Below, one piece after another: positions 35,786-49,179 of a DNA stretch of 64,000 bases. How positions within the stretch are numbered: the stretch's first letter is position 1; the number at the start of each line of letters is the position of its first letter. Both the position numbers and the translations under genes were made by a program. The stretch spans positions 110,068,171 through 110,132,170 of the forward strand of contig NC_134398.1 in NCBI RefSeq assembly GCF_050003625.1. The letters are read 5' to 3'. The notes beneath the pieces were generated by a model, which saw only the letters and a program-made list of their open reading frames with translations, was not told the origin of the DNA and ran no database searches. The DNA comes from Haematobia irritans. Taxonomy: Eukaryota; Arthropoda; Insecta; Diptera; Muscidae.

Positions 35786-37378
35786 AAAATATGGGAAACA
35801 TTTAAATCTGGAGCAATTTTAAGAAAACTTCGCAAAAGTTTATTTATGATTTATCGCTCGATATATATGCATTAGAAGTTTAGGAAAATTAGAGTCATTT
35901 GTACAACTTTTCCACTAAGCAGTGGCGATTTTACAAGGAAAATGTTGGTATTTTGACCATTTTTGTCGAAATCAGAAAAACATATATATGGGAGCTATAT
36001 CTAAATCTGAACCGATTTCAACCAAATTTGGCACGCATAGCTACAATGCTAATTCTACTCCCTGTGCAAAATTTCAACTAAATCGGAGCAAAAAATTGGC
36101 CTCTGTGGTCATATGAGTGTAAATCGGGCGAAAGCTATATATGGGAGCTATATCTAAATCTGAACCGATTTCAACCAAATTTGGCACGCATAGCTACAAT
36201 GCTAAGTATACTCCCTGTGCAAAATTTCAACTAAATCGGAGCAAAAAATTTGCCTCTGTGGTCATTTGAGTGTAAATCGGGCGAAAGCTATATATGGGAG
36301 CTATATCTAAATCTGAACCGATTTCAATAAAATTTGACACGCATAGCTAGAATGCTAATTCTACTTCCTGTGCAAAATTTCAACTAAATCGGAGCAAAAA
36401 ATTGGCCTCTGTGGTAATTTGAGTGTAAATCGGGCGAAAGCTATATATGGGAGCTATATCTAAATCTGAACCGATTTCCACCAATTTTGACACGCATAGC
36501 TATAATGCTAATTCTACTCCCTGTGCAAAATTTCAACTAAATCGGAGCAAAAAATTGGCCTCTGTGGACAAAGGAGTGTAAATCGGGCGAAAGCTATATA
36601 TGGGAGCTATATCTAAATCTGAACCGATTTCAACCAAATTTGACACGCATAGCTACAATGCTAATTCTACTCCCTGTGCAAAATTTCAACTAAATCGGAG
36701 CAAAAAATTGGCCTCTGTGGGCAAATGAGTGTAAATCGGGCGAAAGCTATATATGGGAGCTATATCTAAATCTGAACCGATTTCCACCAAATTTGACACG
36801 CATAGCTATAATGCTAATTCTACTCCCTGTGCAAAATTTCAACTAAATCGGAGCAAAAAATTGGCCTCTGTGGACAAAGGAGTGTAAATCGGGCGAAAGC
36901 TATATATGGGAGCTATATCTAAATCTGAACCGATTTGGATGATATTTTGCAAGTTTTTCGAGACTCATAAAATAATGGGATGTACGGAATTTGAGGAAGA
37001 TCGGTTGATATACACGCCAATTATGACCAGATCGGTGAAAAATATATATGGCAGCTATATCTAAATCTGAACCGATTTTTTCCAAAATCAATAGGGATCG
37101 TCTTTGAGCCGAAACAGGACCCCATACCAAATTTTAGGACAATCGGACTAAAACTGCGAGCTGTACTTTGCACACAAAAATACATCAACAGACAGACAGA
37201 CAGACGGACAGACAGACAGACGGACAGACAGACAGACGGACATCGCTAAATCGACTCAGAATTTAATTCTAAGACGATCGGTATACTAAACGATGGGTCT
37301 CAGACTTTTCCTTCTTGGCGTTACATACAAATGCACAAACTTATTATACCCTGTACCACAGTAGTGGTGAAGGGTATA
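35786..37378 (+). repeat. satellite unit 19 (B1)
   Basis: The unit is 1,593 bp long, with a B1 leader, six C monomers, D from about 36901, a (GACA)n run with GACG interruptions at about 37187-37241 and the hairpin at 37345-37378. Confidence 0.9.
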
Positions 37379-38203
37379 AAAATATGGGAAACATTTAATT
37401 CTGGAGCAATTTTAAGAAAACTGCGCAAAAGTTTATTTATGATTTATCGCTCGATATATATGTTTTAGAAGTTTAGGAAAATTAGAGTCATTTTTACAAC
37501 TTTTCCACTAAGCAGTGGCGATTTTACAAGGAAAATGTTGGTATTTTGACCATTTTTGTCGAAATCAGAAAAACATATATATGGGAGCTATATCTAAATC
37601 TGAACCGATTTCAACCAAATTTGGCACGCATAGCTACAATGCTAATTATACTCCCTGTGCAAAATTTCAACTAAATCGGAGCAAACAATTGGCCTCTGTG
37701 GTCATTTGAGTGTAAATCGGGCGAAAGCTATATATGGGAGCTATATCTAAATCTGAACCGATTTCAACCAAATTTGACACGCATAGCAACAATGCTAATT
37801 ATACTCCCTGTGCAAAATTTCAACTAAATCGGAGCAAAAAATTGGCCTCTATGGTCATTTGAGTGTAAATCGGGCGAAAGCTATATATGGGAGCTATATC
37901 TAAATCTGAACCGATTTCAACCAAATTTGACACGCATAGCTACAATGCTAATTATACTCCCTGTGCAAAATTTCAACTAAATCGGAGCAAAAAAATTCGC
38001 ATCTGTGGGCAAATGAGTGTAAATGGGGCGAAAACTATATATGGGAGCTATATCTAAATCTGAACCGATTTCCACCAAATTTGACTTCCACCAAATCAAT
38101 AGGGATCGTCTTTGAGCCGAAACAGGACCCTATACCAAATTTTAAGACAATCGGACTAAAACTGCGAGCTGTACTTTGCACACAAAAATACATCAACAGA
38201 CAG

Positions 38204-38241
<38 letters not shown>

Positions 38242-38382
38242 GGACATCGCTAAATCGACTCAGAATTTAATTCTAAGACGATCGGTATACTAAACGATGG
38301 GTCTCATACTTTTCCTTCTTGGCGTTACATACAAATGCACAAACTTATTATACCCTGTACCACAGTAGCGGTGAAGGGTATA
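37379..38382 (+). repeat. satellite unit 20 (B1, no D)
   Basis: The unit is 1,004 bp long. It has a B1 leader and C monomers, then the TTTGACTTCCACCAAATC junction near 38088 that skips D. (GACA)n is at about 38198-38244. The hairpin at 38349-38382 has GTAGCGGTG. Confidence 0.9.
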
Positions 38383-39337
38383 CAAATATGGGAAACATTT
38401 AAATCTGAAGCAATCTTAAGGAAACTTCGCAAAAGTTTATTTATGATTTATCGCTCGATATATATGTATTAGAAGTTTAGGAAAATTAGAGTCATTTTTA
38501 CAACTTTTCCACTAAGCAGTGGCGATTTTACAAGGAAAATGTTGGTATTTTGACCATTTTTGTCGAAATCAGAAAAACATATATATGGGAGCTATATCTA
38601 AATCTGAACCGATTTCAACCAACTTTGGCACGCATAGCAACAATGCTAATTCTACTCCCTGTGCAAAATTTCAACTAAATCGGAGCAAAAAATTAGCCTC
38701 TGTGGTCATTTGAGTGTAAATCGGGCGAAAGCTATATATGGGAGCTATATCTAAATCTGAACCGATTTCAACCAAATTTGGCACGCATAGCTACAATGCT
38801 CATTCTACTCCCTGTGCAAAATTTCAATTAAATCGGAGTAAAAGATTGGCCTCTGTGGTCATATGAGTGTAAATCGGGCGAAAGCTATAAATGGGAGCTA
38901 TATCTAAATCTGAACCGATTTCAACCAAATTTGACACGCATAGCTATAATGCTAATTCTACTCCCTGTGCAAAATTTCAACTAAATCGGAGCAAAAAATT
39001 GACCTCTGTGGACAAAGGAGTGTAAATCGGGCGAAAGCTATATATGGGAGCTATATCTAAATCTGAACCGATTTGGATGATATTTTGCAAGTTTTTCGAG
39101 ACTCATAAAATATTGGGATGTACGGAATTTGAGGAAGATCGGTTGATATACACGCCAATTATGACCAGATCGGTGAAAAATATATATGGCAGCTACATCT
39201 AAATCTGAACAGATTTTTTCCAAAATCAATAGGGATCGTCTTTGAGCCGAAACAGGACCCCATACCAAATTTTAGGACAATCCGACTAAAACTGCGAGCT
39301 GTACTTTGCACACAAAAATACATCAACAGACAGACAG

Positions 39338-39375
<38 letters not shown>

Positions 39376-39516
39376 GGACATAGCTAAATCGACTCAGAAT
39401 TTAATTCTAAGACGATCGGTATGCTAAACGATGGGTCTCAGACTTTTCCTTCTTGGCGTTACATAAAAATGCACAAACTTATTATACCCTGTACCACAGT
39501 AGTGGTGAAGGGTATA
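38383..39516 (+). repeat. satellite unit 21 (B2)
   Basis: The unit is 1,134 bp long, with a B2 leader, three C monomers, D from about 39039, (GACA)n at about 39327-39378 and the hairpin at 39483-39516. Confidence 0.9.
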
Positions 39517-39594
39517 CAAATATGGGAAACATTTAAATCTGAAGCAATCTTAAGGAAACTTCGCAAAAGTTTATTTATGATTTATCGCTCGATA

Positions 39595-39596
39595 TA
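39595..39596. repeat. TA target duplication, left of MITE
   Basis: The uninterrupted leader reads CGATATATATG. The MITE splits it so that TA flanks the insertion on both sides (second copy at 39828-39829). Confidence 0.8.
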
Positions 39597-39827
39597 CACA
39601 GTCTCACATAAGTTTACATACCCTTGAGGTTTTTACCTTATAACTAAACATGTTTCTTGTTGTTGTTTATAATCCAGACTAAAAACATCTTCTTGAAAAT
39701 GGACAAATACTTTGTTTTTCAAATTAATTTACAAAATCTAAAGCATATATATGCATATTTTATTATATTTTAATAATTAAAGAAAATACAATTTCTTAAA
39801 CCGTATGTAAACTTGTGTAAGACTGTG
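39597..39827. mobile_element. Tc1/mariner-type MITE, 231 bp
   Basis: The insertion has terminal inverted repeats of about 24 bp with two mismatches. The left end starts CACAGTCTCACATAAG and the right end, reverse-complemented, starts CACAGTCTTACACAAG. The TA target duplication and CAGT-containing ends fit Tc1/mariner. The interior is AT-rich without an ORF, so the element is non-autonomous. Interruption of a satellite leader proves insertion after the satellite unit formed. Confidence 0.88.
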
Positions 39828-40697
39828 TATATGTATTAGAAGTTTAGGAAAATTAGAGTCATTTTTACAACTTTTCCACTAAGCAGTGGCGATTTTACAA
39901 GGAAAATGTTGGTATTTTGACAATTTTTGTCGAAATCAGAAAAACATATATATGGGAGCTATATCTAAATCTGAACCCATTTCAACCAAATTTGGCACGC
40001 ATAGCTACAATGCTAATTCTACTCCCTGTGCAAAATTTCACCTAAATCGGAGCAAAAAATTGGCCTCTGTGGTCATTTGAGTGTAAATCGGGCGAAAGCT
40101 ATATATGGGAGCTATATCTAAATCTGAACCGATTTCAACCAAATTTGACACGCATAGCTACAATGCTAATTCTACCCCCTGTGTAAAATTTCAACTAAAT
40201 CGGAGCAAAAAATTGGCCTCTGTGGTCATTTGAGTGTAAATCGGGCGAAAGCTATATATGGGAGCTATATCTAAATCTGAACCGATTTCAACCAAATTTG
40301 ACACGCATAGCTACAATGCTAATTCTATTTGGGATGTACGGAATTTGAGAAAGATCGGTTGATATACACGGCAATTATGACCAGATCGGTGAAAAATATA
40401 TATGGCAGCTATATCTAAATCTGAACAGATTTTTTCCAAAATCAATAGGGATCGTCTTTGAGCCGAAACAGGACCCTATACCAAATTTTAAGACAATCGG
40501 ACTAAAACTGCGAGATGTACTTTGCACACAAAAATACATCAACAGACAGACAGACGGACAGACAGACAGACGGACAGGCAGACGGACATCGCTAAATCGA
40601 CTCAGAATTTAATTCTAAGACGATCGGTATACTAAACGATGGGTCTCAGACTTTTCCTTCTTGGCGTTACATACAAATGCACAAACTTATTATACCC

Positions 40698-42060
40698 AAA
40701 TTTGGCACGCATAGCTACAATGCTAATTATACACCCTGTGCACAATTTCAACTAAATCGAAATTTCAACTAAATCGGAGAAAAAATTGGCCTCTGTGGTC
40801 ATATGAGTGTAAATCGGGCGAAAGCTATATATGGGAGCTATATCTAAATCTGAACCGATTTCAACCAAATTTGGCACGCATAGCTACAATGCTAATTATA
40901 CTCCCTGTGCAAAATTTCAACTAAATCGGAGCAAAAAATTGGTCTCTGTGGTCATTTGAGTGTAAATCGGGCGAAAGCTATATATGGGAGCTATATCTAA
41001 ATCTGAACCGATTTCAACCAAATTTGACACGCATAGCTACAATGCTAATTCTACTCCCTGTGCAAAATTTCAGCTAAATCGGAGCAAACGATTGGCCTCT
41101 GTGGTCATTTGAGTGTAAATCGGGCGAAAGCTATATATGGGAGCTATATCTAAATCTGAACCGATTTCAACCAAATTTGACACGCATAGCTACAATGCTA
41201 ATTCTACTCCCTGTGCAAAATTTCAACTTAATCGGAGCAAAAATTGGCCTCAGTGGGCAAATGAGTGTAAATCGGGCGAAAGCTATATATGGGAGCTATA
41301 TCTAAATCTGAACCGATTTCCACCAAATTTGACACGCATAGCTATAATGCTAATTCTACTCCCTGTGCAAAATTTCAACTAAATCGGAGCAAAAAAATTG
41401 GTCTCTGTGGACAAAGGAGTGTAAATCGGGCGAAAGCTATATATGGGAGCTATATCTAAATCTGAACCGATTTCCACCAAATTTGACACGCATAGCTATA
41501 ATGCTAATTCTACGCCCTGTGCAAAATTTCAACTAAATCGGAGCAAAAAATTGGTCTCTGTGGACAAAGGTGTGTAAATCGGGCGAAAGCTATATATGGG
41601 AGCTATATCTAAATCTGAACCGATTTGGATGATATTTTGCAAGTTTTTCGAGACTCATAAAATATTTGGATGTTCGGAATTTGAGAAAGATCGGTTGATA
41701 TACACGCCAATTATGACCAGATCGGTGAAAAATATATATGGCAGCTATATCTAAATCTGAACAGATTTTTTCCAAAATCAATAGGGATCGTCTTTGAGCC
41801 GAAACAGGACCCTATACCAAATTTTAAGACAATCGGACTAAAACTGCGAGCTGTACTTTGCACACAAAAATACATCAACAGACAGACAGACGGACAGACG
41901 GACAGACAGACAGACAGACGGACATCGCTAAATCGACTCAGAATTTAATTCTAAGACGATCGGTATACTAAACGATGGGTCTCAGACTTTTCCTTCTTGG
42001 CGTTACATACAAATGCACAAACTTATTATACCCTGTACCACAGTAGTGGTGAAGGGTATA
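40698..42060 (+). repeat. satellite unit 23 (no B leader)
   Basis: The unit begins in a C monomer without a leader because of the deletion that removed the preceding hairpin. A short scrambled repeat of AAATTTCAACTAAATCG lies near 40745-40775. D starts at about 41591, (GACA)n with GACG is at about 41883-41929 and the hairpin is at 42027-42060. Confidence 0.88.
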
Positions 42061-43781
42061 AAAATATGGGAAACATTTAAATCTGGAGCAATTTTAAGAA
42101 AACTTCGCAAAAGTTTATTTATGATTTATCGCTCGATATATATACATTAGAAGTTTAGGAAAATTAGAGTCATTTTTACAACTTTTCCACTAAGCAGTGG
42201 CGATTTTACAAGGAAAATGTTGGTATTTTGTCCATTTTTGTCGAAATCCGAAAAACATATATATGGGAGCTATATCTAAATCTGAACCGATTTCAACCAA
42301 ATTTGGTACGCATAGCTACAATGCTAATTCTACTCCCTGTGCAAAATTTCAACTAAATCGGAGCAAAAAATTGGCCTCTGTGGTCATATGAGTGTAAATC
42401 GGGCGAAAGCTATATATGGGAGCTATATCTAAATCTGAACCGATTTCAACCAAATTTGGCACGCATAGCTACAATGCTAAGTATACTCCCTGTGCAAAAT
42501 TTCAACTAAATCGGAGCAAAAAATTGGCCTCTGTGGTCATTTGAGTGTAAATCGGGCGAAAGCTATATATGGGAGCTATATCTAAATCTGAACCGATTTC
42601 AACCAAATTTGACACGCATAGCTAGAATGCTAATTCTACTCCCTGTGCAAAATTTCAACTAAATCGGAGCAAAAAATTGGCCTCTGTGGGCAAATGAGTG
42701 TAAATCGGGCGAAAGCTATATATGGGAGCTATATCTAAATCTGAACCGATTTCCACCAAATTTGACACGCATAGCTATAATGCTAATTCTACTCCCTGTG
42801 CAAAATTTCAACTAAATCGGAGCAAAAAATTGGCCTCTGTGGACAAAGGAGTGTAAATCGGGCGAATGCTATATATGGGAGCTATATCTAAATCTGAACC
42901 GATTTGGATGATATTTTGCAAGTTTTTCGAGACTCATAAAATATTGGGATGTACGGAATTTGAGGAAGATCGGTTGATATACACGCCAATTATGACCAGA
43001 TCGGTGTAAAATATATATGGCAAATCTGAACCGATTTCAACCAAATTTGGCACGCATAGCAACAATGCTAATTCTACTCCCTGTGCCAAATTGCAACTAA
43101 ATCGGAGTTGAAAATTGGACTCTGTGGTCATATGAGTGTAAATCGGGCGAATGCTATATATGGGAGCTATATCTAAATCTGAACCGATTTCAACCAAATT
43201 TGGCACTCATAGCTACAATGCTCATTCTACTCCCTGTGCAAAATTTCAACTAAATCGGAGCAAAAAATTGGGCTCTGTGGGCAAATGAGTGTAAATCGGG
43301 CGAAAGCTATATATGGAAGCTATATCTAAATCTGAACCGATTTGGCTGATATTTTGCAAGTTTTTCGAGACTCATAAAATATTCGGATGTACGGAATTTG
43401 AGAAAGATCGGTTGATATACACGGCAATTATGACCAGATCGGTGAAAAATATATATGGCAGCTATATCTAAATCTGAACAGATTTTTTCCAAAATCAATA
43501 GGGATCGTCTTTGAGCCGAAACAGGACCCTATACCAAATTTTAAGACAATCGGACTAAAACTGCGAGCTGTACTTTGCACACAAAAATACATCAACAGAC
43601 AGACAGACGGACAGACAGACAGACAGACAGACCGGCAGACGGACATCGCTAAATCGACTCAGAATTTAATTCTAAGACAATCGGTATACTAAACGATGGG
43701 TCTCAGACTTTTCCTTCTTGGCGTTACATACAAATGCACAAACTTATTATACCCTGTACCACAGTAGTGGTGAAGGGTATA
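42061..43781 (+). repeat. satellite unit 24 (B1)
   Basis: The unit is 1,721 bp long, with a B1 leader, C monomers, a fused D/C monomer at about 42877-43020, D from about 43308, (GACA)n at about 43599-43645 and the hairpin at 43748-43781. Confidence 0.9.
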
Positions 43782-44908
43782 AAAATATGGGAAACATTTA
43801 AATCTGAAGCAATCTTAAGGAAACTTCGCAAAAGTTTATTTATGATTTATCGCTCGATATATATGTATTAGAAGTTTAAGAAAATTAGAGTAATTTTTTC
43901 AACTATTCGACTAAGCAGTGGCGATTTTACAAGGAAAATGTTGCTATTTTGACCATTTTTGTCGAAATCAGAAAAACATATATGTGGGAGCTATATCTAA
44001 ATCTGAACCGATTTCAACCAAATTTGGCACGCATAGCAACAATGCTAATTCTACTCCCTGTGCAAAATTCCAACTAAATCGGAGCAAAAAATTAGCCTCT
44101 GTGGTCATATGAGTGTAAATCGGGCGAAAGCTATATATGGGAGCTATATCTAAATCTGAACCGATTTCAACCAAATTTGGCACGCATAGCTACAATGCTA
44201 AGTATACTCCCGGTGCAAAATTTCAACTAAATCGGAGCAAAAAATTGGCCTCTGTGGTTAATATGAGTGTAAATCGGGCGAAAGCTATATATGGGAGCTA
44301 TATCTAAATCTGAACCGATTTCCACCAAATTTGACACGCATAGCTATAATGCTAATTCTACTCCCTGTGCAAAATTTCAACTAAATCGGAGCAAAAAATT
44401 GGCCTCTGTGGACAAAGGAGTGTAAATCGGGCGAAAGCTATATATGGGAGCTATATCTAAATCTGAACCGATTTGGATGATATTTTGCAAGTTTTTCGAG
44501 ACTCATAAAATAATGGGATGTACGGAATTTGAGGAAGATCGGTTGATATACACGCCAATTATGACCAGATCGGTGAAAAATATATATGGCAGCTATATCT
44601 AAATCTGAACCGATTTTTTCCAAAATCAATAGGGATCGTCTTTGAGCCGAAACAGGACCCCATACCAAATTTTAGGACAATCGGACTAAAACTGCGAGCT
44701 GTACTTTGCACACAAAAATACATCAACAGACAGACAGACGGACAGACGGACAGACAGACAGGCAGACGGACATCGCTAAATCGACTCAGAATTTAATTCT
44801 AAGACGATCGGTATACTAAACGATGGGTCTCAGACTTTTCCTTCTTGGCGTTACATACAAATGCACAAACTTATTATACCCTGTACCACAGTAGTGGTGA
44901 AGGGTATA
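43782..44908 (+). repeat. satellite unit 25 (B2)
   Basis: The unit is 1,127 bp long, with a B2 leader, three C monomers, D from about 44439, (GACA)n at about 44728-44769 and the hairpin at 44875-44908. Confidence 0.9.
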
Positions 44909-46927
44909 AAAATATGGGAAACATTTAAATCTGGAGCAATTTTAAGAAAACTTCGCAAAAGTTTATTTATGATTTATCGCTCGATATATATACATTAGAA
45001 GTTTAGGAAAATTAGAGTCATTTTTACAACTTTTCCACTAAGCAGTGGCGATTTTACAAGGAAAATGTTGGTATTTTGTCCATTTTTGTCGAAATCCGAA
45101 AAACATATATATGGGAGCTATATCTAAATCTGAACCGATTTCAACCAAATTAGGCACGCATAGCTACAATGCTAATTCTACTCCCTGTGCAAAATTTCAA
45201 CTAAATCGGAGCAAAAAATTGGCCTCTGTGGTCATATGAGTGTAAATCGGGCGAAAGCTATATATGGGAGCTATATCTAAATCTGAACCGATTTCAACCA
45301 AATTTGGCACGCATAGCTACAATGCTCATTCTACTCCCTGTGCAAAATTTCAACTAAATCGGAGCAAAAAATTGGCCTCTGTGGTCATTTGAGTGTAAAT
45401 CGGGCGAAAGCTATATATGGGAGCTATATCTAAATCTGAACCGATTTCAACCAAATTTGACACGCATAGCTACAATGCTAATTCTACTCCCTGTGCAAAA
45501 TTTCAACTAAATCGGAGCAAAAAATTGGCCTCTGTGGTCATTTGAGTGTAAATCGGGCGAAAGCTATATATGGGAGCTATATATAAATCTGAACCGATTT
45601 CAACCAAATTTGACACGCATAGCTACAATGCTAATTCTACTCCCTGTGCAAAATTTCAACTAAATCGGAGCAAAAAATTGGCCTCTGTGGGCAAATGAGT
45701 GTAAATCGGGCGAAAGCTATATATGGGAGCTATATCTAAATCTGAACCGATTTCCACCAAATTTGACACGCATAGCTATAATGCTAATTCTACTCCCTGT
45801 GCAAAATTTCAACTAAATCGGAGCAAAAAATTGGCCTCTGTGGACAAAGGAGTGTAAATCGGGCGAATGCTATATATGGGAGCTATATCTAAATCTGAAC
45901 CGATTTGGATGATATTTTGCAAGTTTTTCGAGACTCATAAAATATTGGGATGTACGGAATTTGAGAAAGATCGGTTGATATACACGCCAATTATGACCAG
46001 ATCGGTGAAAAATATATATGGCAAATCTGAACCGATTTCAACCAAATTTGGCACGCATAGCAACAATGCTAATTCTACTCCCTGTGCCAAATTTCAACTA
46101 AATCGGAGTTGAAAATTGGACTCTGTGGTCATATGAGTGTAAATCGGGCGAAAGCTATATATGGGAGATATATCTAAATCTGAACCGATTTCAACCAAAT
46201 TTGGCACGCATAGCAACAATGCAAATTCTACTCCCTGTGCAAAATTTCAACTAAATCGGAGTTAAAAATTGGCCTTTGTGGTCATATGAGTGTAAATCGG
46301 GCGAATGCTATATATGGGAGCTATATCTAAATCTGAACCGATTTCAACCAAATTTGGCACTCATAGCTACAATGCTCATTCTACTCCCTGTGCAAAATTT
46401 CAACTAAATCGGAGCAAAAAATTGGGCTCTGTGGGCAAATGAGTGTAAATCGGGCGAAAGCTATATATGGAAGCTATATCTAAATCTGAACCGATTTGGC
46501 TGATATTTTGCAAGTTTTTCGAGACTCATAAAATATTCGGATGTACGGAATTTGAGAAAGATCGGTTGGTATACACGGCAATTATGACCAGATCGGTGAA
46601 AAATATATATGGCAGCTATATCTAAATCTGAACAGATTTTTTCCAAAATCAATAGGGATCGTCTTTGAGCCGAAACAGGACCCTATACCAAATTTTAAGA
46701 CAATCGGACTAAAACTGCGAGCTGTACTTTGCACACAAAAATACATCAACAGACAGACAGACGGACAGACAGACAGACCGGCAGACGGACATCGCTAAAT
46801 CGACTCAGAATTTAATTCTAAGACGATCGGTATACTAAACGATGGGTCTCAGACTTTTCCTTCTTGGCGTTACATACAAATGCACAAACTTATTATACCC
46901 TGTACCACAGTAGTGGTGAAGGGTATA
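44909..46927 (+). repeat. satellite unit 26 (B1)
   Basis: The unit is 2,019 bp long, with a B1 leader, C monomers, a fused D/C monomer at about 45873-46021, D from about 46462, (GACA)n at about 46751-46790 and the hairpin at 46894-46927. Its distal half matches unit 24. Confidence 0.9.
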
Positions 46928-48188
46928 AAAATATGGGAAACATTTAAATCTGAAGCAATCTTAAGGAAACTTCGCAAAAGTTTATTTATGATTTATCGCT
47001 CGATATATATGTATTAGAAGTTTAAGAAAATTAGAGTCATTTTTTCAACTATTCGACTAAGCAGTGGCGATTTTACAAGGAACATGTTGCTATTTTGACC
47101 ATTTTTGTCGAAATCAGAAAAACATATATATGGGAGCTATATCTAAATCTGAACCGATTTCAACCAAATTTGGCACGCATAGCAACAATGCTAATTCTAC
47201 TCCCTGTGCAAAATTCCAACTAAATCGGAGCAAAAAATTAGCCTCTGTGGTCATATGAGTGTAAATCGGGCGAAAGCTATATATGGGAGCTATATCTAAA
47301 TCTGAACCGATTTCAACCAAATTTGGCACGCATAGCTACAATCCTAAGTATACTCCCTGTGCAAAATTTCAACTAAATCGGAGCAAAAAATTGGCCTCTG
47401 TGGTCATTTGAGTGTAAATCGGGCGAAAGCTATATATGGGAGCTATATCTAAATCTGAACCGATTTCAACCAAATTTGGCACGCATAGCTACAATGCTAA
47501 TTATACTCCCTGTGCAAAATTTCAACTAAATCGGAGCAAAAAATTGGCCTCTGTGGTCATTTGAGTGTAAATCGGGCGAAAGCTATATATGGGAGCTATA
47601 TCTAAATCTGAACCGTTTTCAACCAAATTTGACACGCATAGCTACAATGCTAATTCTACTCCCTGTGCAAAATTTCAACTAAATCGGAGCAAAAAATTGG
47701 CCTCTGTGGACAAAGGAGTGTAAATCGGGCGAAAGCTATATATGGGAGCTATATCTAAATCTGAACCGATTTGGATGATATTTTGCAAGTTTTTCGAGAC
47801 TCATAAAATAATGGGAATGAGGAAGATCGGTTGATATACACGCCAATTATGACCAGATCGGTGAAAAATATATATGGCAGCTATATCTAAATCTGAACCG
47901 ATTTTTTCCAAAATCAATAGGGATCGTCTTTGAGCCGAAACAGGACGCCATACCAAATTTTAGGACAATCGGACTAAAACTGCGAGCTGTACTTTGCACA
48001 CAAAAATACTTCAACAGACAGACAGACAGACGGACAGACAGACAGACGGACATCGCTAAATCGACTCAGAATTGAATTCTAAGACGATCGGTATACTAAA
48101 CGATGGGTCTCAGACTTTTCCTTCTTGGCGTTACATACAAATGCACAAACTTATTATACCCTGTACCACAGTAGTGGTGAAGGGTATA
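46928..48188 (+). repeat. satellite unit 27 (B2)
   Basis: The unit is 1,261 bp long, with a B2 leader and four C monomers. The D monomer (from about 47740) has lost about 11 bp (ATGGGAATGAGG). (GACA)n is at about 48016-48051 and the hairpin is at 48155-48188. Confidence 0.9.
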
Positions 48189-49179
48189 AAAATATGGGAA
48201 ACATTTAAATCTGGAGCAATTTTAAGAAAACTTCGCAAAAGTTTATTTATGATTATCGCTCGATATATATGTATTAGAAGTTTAGGAAAATTAGAGTCAT
48301 TTTTACAACTTTTCCACTAAGCAGTGGCGATTTTACAAGGAAAATGTTGGTATTTTGACCATTTTTGTCGAAATCAGAAAAATATATATATGGGAGCTAT
48401 ATCTAAATCTGAACCGATTTCAACCAAATTTGGCACGCATAGCTACAATGCTAATTCTACTCCCTGTGCAAAATTTCAACTAAATCGGAGCAAAAAATTG
48501 GCCTCTGTGGTCATATGAGTGTAAATCGGGCGAAAGCTATATATGGGAGCTATATCTAAATCTGAACCGATTTCCACCAAATTTGACACGCATAGCTATA
48601 ATGCTAATTCTACTCCCTGTGCAAAATTTCAACTAAATCGGAGCAAAAAATTGGCCTCTGTGGACAAAGGAGTGTAAATCGGGCGAAAGCTATATATGGG
48701 AGCTATATCTAAATCTGAACCGATTTCAACCAAATTTGACACGCATAGCTACAATGCTAATTATACTCCCTGTGCAAAATTTCAACTAAATCGGAGCAAC
48801 AAAATTGGCATCTGTGGGCAAATGAGTGTAAATGGGGCGAAAGCTATATATGGGAGCTATATCTAAATCTGAACCGATTTCCACCAAATTTGACTTCCAC
48901 CAAATCAATAGGGATCGTCTTTGAGCCGAAACAGGACCCTATACCAAATTTTAAGACAATCGGACTAAAACTGCGAGCTGTACTTTGCACACAAAAATAC
49001 ATCAACAGACAGACAGACGGACAGACAGACAGACAGGCGGACATCGCTAAATCGACTCAGAATTTAATTCTAAGACGATCGGTATACTAAACGATGGGTC
49101 TCAGACTTTTCCTTCTTGGCGTTACATACAAATGCACAAACTTATTATACCCTGTACCACAGTAGTGGTGAAGGGTATA
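48189..49179 (+). repeat. satellite unit 28 (B1, no D)
   Basis: The unit is 991 bp long. It has a B1 leader and C monomers, then the TTTGACTTCCACCAAATC junction near 48897. (GACA)n is at about 49007-49040 and the hairpin is at 49146-49179. With unit 29 it forms one B1/B2 dimer. Confidence 0.9.

Larger units (their letters stand above)
39517..40697 (+). repeat. satellite unit 22 (B2, MITE insertion, deletions)
   Basis: A B2 leader interrupted by a MITE is followed by C monomers. Near 40328 a monomer stops at CTAATTCTA and joins the middle of D (TTTGGGATG). Block A and (GACA)n (about 40547-40586) are present. The hairpin is cut after TATACCC (40691-40697) and joins directly to a C monomer. Confidence 0.88.
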
